From an uncultured Coriobacteriales bacterium (GTDB lineage: Bacteria; Actinomycetota; Coriobacteriia; Coriobacteriales; UMGS124): DNA of 12,940 nt. The translations under genes were made by a program, and so were the position numbers. Positions 1 to 5,289 of this stretch are shown here, one piece after another; position 1 is the first letter of the stretch, and each line of letters begins with the position of its first letter. Below the pieces are notes generated by a model, which was not told where the DNA came from, did no database searches, and saw nothing but the letters and a program-made list of their open reading frames with translations. The DNA is taken from NCBI GenBank assembly GCA_902464015.1, contig CABQHM010000078.1:1-12940 (forward strand). Reading direction: 5' to 3'.

Positions 1-134
1 ACGGGGAGGGGCGGGCAACGTATGTCAAAGGCGGTCTCACAGAGAGGATGCATATCGCATGCGCCTAAGCCTTGCAGATGATGACGTGAGCGTTAAATTA
101 AAGACATTGCTTGTTAAGTAATATCACAAAGAAA

Positions 135-161
135 TTGAGTTATACTCTCACTAACTATATT
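135..161 (+). promoter_or_regulatory. Candidate promoter of the HipA-like kinase gene
   Basis: TTGAGT (135-140) and TATATT (156-161) resemble -35 and -10 boxes, but the 15-bp spacer is short. They lie in a strikingly AT-rich stretch (about 90-165) in otherwise GC-rich DNA. A small palindrome, GAGTTATACTC, sits between the boxes and could be an operator. I see no gene in 1-134. Confidence 0.35.
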
Positions 162-184
162 TAACGAGCTAGTTGGTGGTGTGT

Positions 185-1561
185 ATGGAGGCTTGTGGCA
201 AACTCACGATGGGGGATGCGGCAAAGACTTTGGGGTTAACCAAGGCTCGCATCTCCCAACTCGCGTCGCAAGGCGTCCTTGAAGTGTCAATGGTGGGCGG
301 GCGCAAGATGGTCAGCGCGGAGTCCGTGACAAAATATTCCGATGCGTCTCGTGGAAGGGGTTCTGGCCGCAAGGTTTTTTCTTCCACGGCGACGCAGCTG
401 GTTCTCATGTGTGCCGAGTACGAGGTCGCTTCGATCGTGTATGACTCATCGTCTGAGCATCCGCTGGAGGTAACCGAAGTCCTCGACGCCGCTCGCATGC
501 CTTTTGGAACGGTGACGCGAGGGGGTTTGGCCCGTAAGCGGGAGTTCAATGCGTGGTGGGAGCATCGCTCGGTTCCCAACACCCGTCCGGGCCTTTTGCT
601 CAAGATGCCCGAGTTTGATGCCCGACAGAATTGGGAGATTCCGATTCGCAGCCTGGGGATGTCGCTGTCTGACTGCTATTGGGTTTGCCCGCAGGGTCGC
701 GATGACTTGAAGTGGGCGAAGCTCAACTATTTTGAGAACGACTTTGAGGGCGCTTGCGATGAGGGATGGGACGAATGGCTTGCCAACGTCGGCCTCGACT
801 CGCCCGACAATACTTCGGAGGGCGAGCTGCCCAAGCGTTGGGCGATACGTGATGGCGTGCGAGTCCTGCTGAAGGGGTGCGGGGCAGACGATCAGCGCCC
901 GTGTAATGAGGCGGTGGCCACCGCTCTCCATAAACGCTTGTTGGGGGAGGGGGAGTTTGTCCCCTATGAGATGGTGCAGGCCGGCGGCGGCCTGGCATGC
1001 GCATGCCCGGATTTCCTCGGCCCGCGTGAGGAGTACGTTCCGGCGGCATATGTGAAGGAGGCCATGGGGGCAACCAGGGGCGCGTCCACATATGACCGGT
1101 TCTGTCGATACGCCGGGCTTTACGGGTGCGGCGACGTTCGCGTGCGCGAGGCGTTGAGCAAAATGATCGTGTGCGACGCTCTTATCGCCAATTCGGATCG
1201 CCATTGGCGCAATTTCGGTTTCATCCGCAACATCGACACGCTTGAGATGCGCCCCGCGCCGCTTTTTGACTCGGGGAATTGCCTTTGGTATGAGAAAACG
1301 TCCGCTCAGGTGGCGGATGGTGACTGGAGCTTTGCCGCCAAGCCGTTCGGTCCCGACCCGGCGGCAAATCTTGCGCAGGTCGACATGGTGAGCTGGTTCA
1401 ATCCCGACAAGCTCGCCGATTTCGTCGATGAGGCGATGGCCATCCTGTTGGCAAGTTCCCACGCCACGCAGTCGGGCCGCCTCTCATACATAGAGCAGGG
1501 CCTGCAAAAGCGCATCCGTACCGTCTCCGACGTGATGGCCGTGTTGGCGTATCGAGTGTAG
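185..1561 (+). CDS. HTH-domain/HipA-like Ser/Thr kinase fusion
   Basis: This encodes a 458-aa protein with an N-terminal excisionase/MerR-like helix-turn-helix (about residues 6-55) followed by a HipA/CtkA-type kinase domain. The catalytic loop reads LIANSDRHWRNFG, with the predicted catalytic Asp at about 338. The metal-binding motif is PLFDSG, with Asp at about 362. Family knowledge: HipA kinases phosphorylate translation factors or other proteins, and classic HipA is neutralised by a separate HipB DNA-binding partner. No hipB precedes this gene, so the fused HTH may do that job in cis (inference). I chose the ATG at 185, which follows a GGTGGTG stretch; TTG at 173 and GTG at 176 or 179 are alternatives in the same frame. 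The AT-rich upstream region suggests acquisition by transfer. The kinase assignment is firm; the target is unknown. Confidence 0.85.
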   Translation: MEACGKLTMGDAAKTLGLTKARISQLASQGVLEVSMVGGRKMVSAESVTKYSDASRGRGSGRKVFSSTATQLVLMCAEYEVASIVYDSSSEHPLEVTEVLDAARMPFGTVTRGGLARKREFNAWWEHRSVPNTRPGLLLKMPEFDARQNWEIPIRSLGMSLSDCYWVCPQGRDDLKWAKLNYFENDFEGACDEGWDEWLANVGLDSPDNTSEGELPKRWAIRDGVRVLLKGCGADDQRPCNEAVATALHKRLLGEGEFVPYEMVQAGGGLACACPDFLGPREEYVPAAYVKEAMGATRGASTYDRFCRYAGLYGCGDVRVREALSKMIVCDALIANSDRHWRNFGFIRNIDTLEMRPAPLFDSGNCLWYEKTSAQVADGDWSFAAKPFGPDPAANLAQVDMVSWFNPDKLADFVDEAMAILLASSHATQSGRLSYIEQGLQKRIRTVSDVMAVLAYRV

Positions 1562-1595
1562 GAGGCGAGGCCGACGGGTGCGGCGGTAGATAATC

Positions 1596-2078
1596 CTACA
1601 TGAGCTTCGCATACATCCTGGTTGATTCCGGCAGGGGCCTGAATCCGTGATGGGCGTAAAAGGCCCGTGAGGCGTCGTCGATAGGATCGACCAGGAGTGC
1701 ACGTGCCCCGATGGTGTCGGCGACTGTCGTGGCTCGATGCACGGCATCGAGCAGCAGGTTTGAACCTAGACGCATGCCTTGGAAGGATGCGTCAACGCCA
1801 AGCATTCCCAGAAGGATTCCCGGTATCTGCTCGGGAGCATTGCGGGCCATCCAACCGTGCGTTGCGCTGCGTTCAAGCGAATGGGCGCTGAGGGTGTAGA
1901 AGCCAGCGAGACGGCCGCTTGTGGCATACGACACATAGACGACGGCTGTGCCCGCTGCGCGTGCGTTCCGCGCTCGCGCATGCAGCCAGGTGTCTACCAG
2001 GGAGATTCCGCATGAGAACCCGTCAAGCGGGTCGTTGGGTTCTAGCGGCCTGGGTGCGGTGAACACTAGGCTTCCCAT
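1596..2078 (-). CDS. tacT: GNAT acetyltransferase toxin, TacT-like
   Basis: This 160-aa protein is a GNAT-fold N-acetyltransferase of the type paired with DUF1778 antitoxins. The acetyl-CoA loop reads FQGMRLGSNLL. The C-terminal RAFYAHHGF places a Tyr at position 141, matching the catalytic Tyr of Salmonella TacT. Known members acetylate the amino group of aminoacyl-tRNA and halt translation. The start codon overlaps the 3' end of the antitoxin gene by 13 bp, and only a weak GGAAG precedes it, so translation is probably coupled to that of the antitoxin. The length is normal for the family and no break is seen. The family assignment is strong; the tRNA specificity cannot be read from sequence. 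Confidence 0.88.
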   Translation of the reverse strand: MGSLVFTAPRPLEPNDPLDGFSCGISLVDTWLHARARNARAAGTAVVYVSYATSGRLAGFYTLSAHSLERSATHGWMARNAPEQIPGILLGMLGVDASFQGMRLGSNLLLDAVHRATTVADTIGARALLVDPIDDASRAFYAHHGFRPLPESTRMYAKLM

Positions 2079-2344
2079 AAGGACTTCCGCTTTGCAAACG
2101 CCTCAAACGTTGGGTCGACCGGCTCGGTGAGTTGACGGGCGAACTCATCGAACGCCTGGCTGGACAGGGTGGTCGTACGAGCCCTTGCGATGTCGCTGCG
2201 CGCCGAATCGAGCAGCCGGTCGATGGACCACTGAGAGACGCTCGTTCCGCACAGGGCGGCTGCGCTCTCTATCTGCCGCTTCTGTTCGTCGGTCATGCGT
2301 AAATCGATGCGGCTCGTCTTGCGTTCTAGTGTGGTGGTTGGCAT
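2066..2344 (-). CDS. tacA: DUF1778 ribbon-helix-helix antitoxin, TacA-like
   Basis: This 92-aa antitoxin has an N-terminal ribbon-helix-helix: strand SRIDLRMT, then helices through IESAAALCGTSVSQWSIDRLL, about residues 8-45. An acidic-aromatic tail (DPTFEAFAKRKSLWEA) is of the kind that wraps around the GNAT toxin in known TacAT complexes. The start is the ATG at 2344, preceded by AAGGAGG at a short spacing. The longer frame beginning at 2407 would include the promoter and is rejected. It is the first gene of a two-gene operon with the toxin. TacA-type proteins usually bind the operon promoter and repress it, with the toxin acting as co-repressor (family knowledge). Confidence 0.88.
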   Translation of the reverse strand: MPTTTLERKTSRIDLRMTDEQKRQIESAAALCGTSVSQWSIDRLLDSARSDIARARTTTLSSQAFDEFARQLTEPVDPTFEAFAKRKSLWEA

Positions 2345-2360
2345 GCATCCTCCTTTGTGC

Positions 2361-2404
2361 GGTGAATCACCGTACATGGTAGATGACTGGCCAGGGCAAG
2401 TCAA
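2361..2404 (-). promoter_or_regulatory. Promoter and candidate operator of the tacAT operon
   Basis: Read on the minus strand, TTGACT (2399-2404) and TACCAT (2376-2381) form -35 and -10 boxes with an exact 17-bp spacer. Immediately downstream, over the expected transcription start, lies the palindrome GGTGAATCACC (2361-2371), a perfect 5-1-5 inverted repeat. Its position suits autorepression by the RHH antitoxin (inference). Confidence 0.6.
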
Positions 2405-2524
2405 CAAAGCGATGCTCGCTCGATCGCGCAGGTGTGGTGCTTGGTTTTGGGTCGCAGGCGATGACGTGCAGAAGCGTCTGACGCTCGGCGGAGGCGCCTG
2501 TTAAGCGATGGGTACAGCAAACAA

Positions 2525-2561
2525 GCACGGGGCCCATGCTGTTTGGCATTGGGCCCCGCGC
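2525..2561 (-). terminator. Hairpin terminator after the truncated flavoprotein gene
   Basis: GGGGCCCA (2529-2536) pairs with TGGGCCCC (2550-2557), and the flanks extend the stem with one mismatch. The minus-strand read-out continues into a T-containing tail (GTGCTTGTTTGC). It lies about 45 bp beyond the stop codon at 2607, so it probably served the now truncated gene. No gene is seen in 2345-2606. Confidence 0.55.
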
Positions 2562-2606
2562 TGCGTTAAGGTGCTATTCGGCTGGCTTATCGCCGCGTGA
2601 AGGCTG

Positions 2607-3140
2607 TTAGGCCTTGGCGATGGCGTTCTGGACCGCGGCGAAGAATGCCTTGCTCGTGATGGTGGCGCCGGTCACGCCGTCGATGTCGGTGGAGTTAGCC
2701 TCCACGACCTTGCCGGGCAGCTCCTCGAGGGCCGCGCCGCCGAACTCGGGCGTCTCGTTCTGCTCCAGGACCTCGACGTTCTGGATGGTGCCGTCGGCGT
2801 AGGTGACACGCACGACGATCTTGCCGCCGATGCCGTTGGGGTCGGTGCCGATGTACTGGTTCTCGCCGGTCTCGTATGCCGAGTCGTCGGACACGGCGCC
2901 GAGGTCGGTCACGTCGCCGGGCTGGAATTTGATGTCCGTGTCCACGGCGGCCGGGGCCACAAGCGCCGGCAGCGGGTCCTTCTCGGTTGCCGCGTTGGTG
3001 CCGGCGATCTTTCCGAAGACCATGCACTCGCCCAGGTTGCCGCCCGAGTTGTACTGGAAGGCGCAGATGCCGCCCAGCTCGCCAGCGCTGTAAAGGTGCG
3101 GGATGGGCTCGCCGTCGACGCCGAGCACCTCGTACTTCCG
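2607..3140 (-). pseudogene. 3' remnant of a flavoprotein reductase with FMN-binding domain
   Basis: About 178 codons remain in one open frame. The first recognisable part (VLGVDGEPIPHLYSAGELGG, then GGNLGECMVFGKIAGTNAA) is the end of the fumarate-reductase/succinate-dehydrogenase FAD domain. An FMN_bind domain follows, ending in the covalent flavinylation motif TGATIT. It aligns with residues ~484-659 of the intact paralogue at 7947-9926. The Tat signal, Rossmann motif and substrate domain are missing. Homology stops at about 3135-3141, where the sequence becomes the end of a LuxR gene on the other strand. The frame does run on to an ATG at 3212, but those 24 residues are antisense to the LuxR remnant and lack a ribosome site. 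I read this as a deletion product that is not functional as an exported enzyme. Confidence 0.82.
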
Positions 3141-3267
3141 AGAGACGCTCGATGTTTCCGACGATACGGCCAAAGCCCACATCGCCCACGTGTACGCCAC
3201 TAAGTTCGGCATACATCACAAGGACGACCTGCTGGATTACATCGACTGGCGAGTCGCGCAGGGGTAG
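3139..3267 (+). pseudogene. 3' remnant of a LuxR-type regulator (HTH end only)
   Basis: Forty-two codons are open to the TAG at 3265 and encode the recognition helix and last helix of a LuxR/GerE domain: ETLDVSDDTAKAHIAHVY, then FGIHHKDDLLDYI. This matches the end of the intact regulator at 10170-11708 (EELEITKGTAQ, GIHSKDELIDL), with one extra residue between the two blocks. There is no start codon or upstream coding sequence; the 5' side runs straight into the truncated flavoprotein gene. Together the two fragments are the outer ends of a divergent enzyme/regulator pair whose middle was deleted. Confidence 0.72.
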
Positions 3268-3303
3268 TGGGGCCTAGGCGCACCTCTCCCCCAATCGCTA
3301 AAA

Positions 3304-3320
3304 CTCAGTTGGCAACTGAG
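3304..3320. repeat. Short perfect inverted repeat
   Basis: CTCAGTTG and CAACTGAG form a perfect 8-bp inverted repeat around a single G. It lies 37 bp after the LuxR remnant and upstream of the small gene at 3412. No T run follows, so it is either an operator for the small gene or a weak hairpin; neither can be decided here. Confidence 0.4.
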
Positions 3321-3411
3321 GATAAGCCGCGAGGTGGGAAGTATGCTTTGCGATGCGGAAGAGGGGCGCCGCAGCGAAGTCATCCAAGTGGTGACGTGGA
3401 GGGGATGCAGG

Positions 3412-3624
3412 GTGAAGTACAAGGTTGTCATGCACTATTCCGACGGAGAGGACGAGGAGTTCGAAGAGGTTTACGACTCCGAGAAGGAGGCAAATGATGC
3501 CGGGTTGGACACCTGCGCCTGCTATCGCGAGGGCGGGGAGATCCTTTACCTGTCAAACCCCGGTGACTATCCGTTTGGCGAAACCGACGACTGCGACTAC
3601 GAGGTCATTGAAGTTGACGAGTAG
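3412..3624 (+). CDS. Small acidic conserved-type hypothetical protein
   Basis: The product is 70 residues, strongly acidic (blocks such as DGEDEEFEEVYDSEKEA and an EVIEVDE tail), with two Cys in a CxC pair (DTCACY) and a SNPGDYPFGE segment. I take GTG at 3412 as the start because GGAGGGG lies about 8 bp before it and the protein then opens with a beta-like KYKVVMHYSDG. A longer version from ATG 3343, preceded by GAGGTGGG, is possible. I know no function for it. There is no signal peptide or membrane segment, so it is probably cytosolic. It stands alone between the LuxR remnant and the next small gene, about 160 bp apart on the same strand. Confidence 0.65.
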   Translation: MKYKVVMHYSDGEDEEFEEVYDSEKEANDAGLDTCACYREGGEILYLSNPGDYPFGETDDCDYEVIEVDE

Positions 3625-3786
3625 CGAGCGGCAGGCGGCGGGCTCCTGTTTTTGGGCCAGGTTTTGCGTGCCATGCAAGTGGGTTGCCTCGCGCTTTTGG
3701 GTAAAGACCGGGGGCGAGAGGCGCTTGGACGCCAGGGCGGTGAGGACCCGTGGGCTTGCGAGATTTTGAGAAAATGGAGGCGGGCA

Positions 3787-3951
3787 ATGTTCGGGCATGT
3801 GAGGAAGACCAGGAGCGACTGCACGGTGGGGACTTACGAAAAGAAGCATGATTTCCCTACGGGCACGATCAGGAATCCCGATGGCAGGAAGGCCCGCAAG
3901 GACAAGACATTGGGCAGCCTGCGCAAGGACAGCGGCAAGGAGTATCGGTAG
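3787..3951 (+). CDS. Small basic protein with internal repeat motif
   Basis: The product is 54 aa, rich in Lys and Arg. The start is decided by a clear GGAGG (3776-3780) six bases before the ATG. The sequence contains two copies of a motif R-x-D-x-T-(V/L)-G-(T/S)-x-x-K, first as RSDCTVGTYEKK and then as RKDKTLGSLRKD. They are separated by a conserved-looking linker FPTGTIRNPDGRKA. I do not recognise a named family. The repeat with Asp-Thr-Gly and basic residues suggests a small nucleic-acid or protein-binding unit (inference only). An upstream in-frame extension to 3652 has no ribosome site and is not used. Confidence 0.6.
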   Translation: MFGHVRKTRSDCTVGTYEKKHDFPTGTIRNPDGRKARKDKTLGSLRKDSGKEYR

Positions 3952-4069
3952 GAGCTGGTAGCTCGTTGGTTTCGTGGCGGGCGTCTATTGCCAGCGGGTG
4001 AGAGAGAATTCCGCGGTCGTGGATATCATCAACAGAAGCGGGCATACGAAGGGCCCCGTCGGCAAAGAA

Positions 4070-4200
4070 TGAACTGCACCCCAAAAGCTTGGACGGGCTA
4101 AATAAGGTTGCACCACAAGGGGCTGGTTCCGGAACTCCTCCGGGGTCAGTCCCTTGAGTCTCTTCTGGCTTTTTGGCGTGTTCCGGGGGACGATGCGGGA
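4070..4200 (-). mobile_element. IS3-family (IS150-like) right-end remnant
   Basis: On the minus strand the fragment encodes the last part of an IS3-type transposase (SQKRLKGLTPEEFRNQPLV). It ends at a terminal sequence starting at 4070 on +, TGAACTGCACCCCAAAAGCT, which matches the usual IS150-group end (TG-ACTG-CCCC-AAAA-TTGGAC). No DDE core and no opposite end were found, so only about 130 bp of the element survive. The 3952-4069 stretch before it holds no gene I can support. Confidence 0.6.
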
Positions 4201-4310
4201 CGGCAGGACGCGTTTGGTGTCCGGGGCGTCCGTTATCTCGTCTATCTGCCATGTTAACCGGTTGAGCACGCGGTCCGGCATCTTGAAGGGTGCGCTACCG
4301 GCTTGCTTTC

Positions 4311-4356
4311 TGGTCCATCCAGCACGCATGGCGGGCCATGCGTGCTGGATGGACCA
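4311..4356. repeat. Near-continuous 46-bp perfect inverted repeat
   Basis: Two perfect 22-bp arms (4311-4332 and 4335-4356) are separated by GG. The right arm is the first part of repeat copy A (GCCATGCGTGCTGGATGG and on). The left arm is an extra inverted copy that is absent from copy B at 12036. Confidence 0.85.
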
Positions 4357-4441
4357 TTTCGGCCTGGTTTTTGAGCCTGATTTGGTCCATTGAGCACGAT
4401 GGTTTAAGGAACGTGCCGGATGGACCATTTTTGGGGGGGGC
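4335..4441 (+). repeat. Structured dispersed repeat, copy A
   Basis: This 107-bp unit recurs at 12036-12142 in the same orientation and at the same length, about 80% identical by hand alignment. It contains three versions of one 15-mer in alternating orientation: GTGCTGGATGGACCA, TGGTCCATTGAGCAC and GTGCCGGATGGACCA. The second and third can pair as a hairpin (4383-4427) followed by TTTTT, so on + it resembles an intrinsic terminator. It has no coding likeness to a known family. It may be a REP/MITE-like element or a mobile terminator-like RNA structure. Confidence 0.75.
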
Positions 4442-4633
4442 GGCCCGGCCCTGGTCCGCCCTGCTTGCGCCGGCGCCCGCAACCACCGGCAGGGCAGACG
4501 GCGGCTCACGGCCCCGCCTGCTCCATGGCGTCGGCGCCGCCGGCCTCGATGGCCCGCGAGGCCGACATGCTTCGCCTTCAGCTGCTTGGCGTCACGTTGG
4601 AACTGCGGGGTACATTTCGCTCATTACAGTTCA
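4442..4633. other. Intergenic stretch without supported gene
   Basis: This very GC-rich DNA is open in several frames but has no ribosome site, no recognisable protein motif and no repeat shared with the rest of the window. It may be eroded mobile-element sequence, given its neighbours. Confidence 0.4.
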
Positions 4634-4634
4634 G

Positions 4635-4656
4635 GGCAGGCTCTAAGGGGCCTGCC
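4635..4656. terminator. Hairpin, possible terminator
   Basis: GGCAGGC (4635-4641) and GCCTGCC (4650-4656) form a 7-bp stem with an 8-base loop. On + the tail TTATTCATTTCTT is T-rich. On - it lies about 60 bp beyond the broken dinJ gene. It could act for either strand. Confidence 0.4.
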
Positions 4657-4715
4657 TTATTCATTTCTTGATGACGAGGTGTATGTTTGGGCGGCCCTTT
4701 GGGCGACCCGACCGG

Positions 4716-5016
4716 TCACCCGCGCGGCCCTTGTGCCCCTCGCAATCGCCGCATACCTATGGCGTCGAATGCCTCCTCCGTCGCGGCACAGCCCGGGCGC
4801 TTCCTCGCGATGGCCCCCTCCGCCTCGCGGATGGATTCCGGCGACTCGTTGTTGGGCCTGGGGTGTTCGGGGACCAGGAACCCCCTGCTCGTGCCTGATC
4901 GACTCGCAGAAGGCGCGGGTGATGGACGAGCTGTCGAAGCCGAAGTCCTCGGCCATGGCGCTTACGACCTGCTTCGTGGAATCGCCGGTCCTGATGGTTG
5001 CCGATGTCGGGTCCAT
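4716..5016 (-). pseudogene. dinJ: RelB/DinJ-family antitoxin, frameshifted
   Basis: The first 45 codons (ATIRTGDSTKQVVSAMAEDF, then SSITRAFCESIRHEQG) are a typical RelB/DinJ ribbon-helix-helix start. The typical second half (FLVPEHPRPNNESPESIREA, ending FDAIGM) sits in another frame. Removing one G from the GGGGG run (C5 on + at 4881-4885) restores a continuous 99-aa protein ending in TGA at 4716. The ATG at 5016 has AGGGA upstream. No RelE/YafQ toxin gene follows on the minus strand, so even a repaired antitoxin would be an orphan here. DinJ-type proteins normally neutralise an mRNA-cleaving toxin and bind their own promoter. The single extra base could be a real mutation, slippage in a homopolymer or a sequencing error. 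Confidence 0.72.
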
Positions 5017-5143
5017 TGCCGTTCCCTGTGATCAAGGCGACGCCTATAGTACGATGTCTTACATACGCGCCCTCACATCTAATGGTGCAACGGCACGGTG
5101 CGAGGCATCTTTCCCAGTGCCTGCCTGTTTAAGTAGCAAACGC

Positions 5144-5178
5144 GAGACACCCGCCCGATTGTCTCAGGCGGGTGTCTC
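5144..5178 (-). terminator. Strong hairpin after the FAD reductase gene
   Basis: GAGACACCCGCC (5144-5155) pairs perfectly with GGCGGGTGTCTC (5167-5178): 12-bp arms with an 11-base loop. Read on -, it lies about 110 bp beyond the reductase stop codon and is followed by GCGTTTGCTACTT, a modest T-rich tail. Confidence 0.65.
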
Positions 5179-5289
5179 ATGGGCTACAGGAAACGGTTCT
5201 TGTTGTGGCTCTGCTCCATGTTGCCGGTGGTGCTTCGGCATCTATCTCCATGCCGCAGCAGCCAACCGATAACCTCGGAAGAAGGTTGC

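Noticed and set aside
446..1462. 338-codon open frame on -
   Set aside because: It is antisense to the HipA-like kinase gene and has no recognisable domain.
3629..3654. Terminator after the 70-aa gene
   Set aside because: A TTTTT run is present but only a 4-bp stem precedes it.
3985..4509. 174-codon frame on - as a gene
   Set aside because: It is a chance join of translated repeat sequence and the IS3 tail; it has no start site and no continuous domain.
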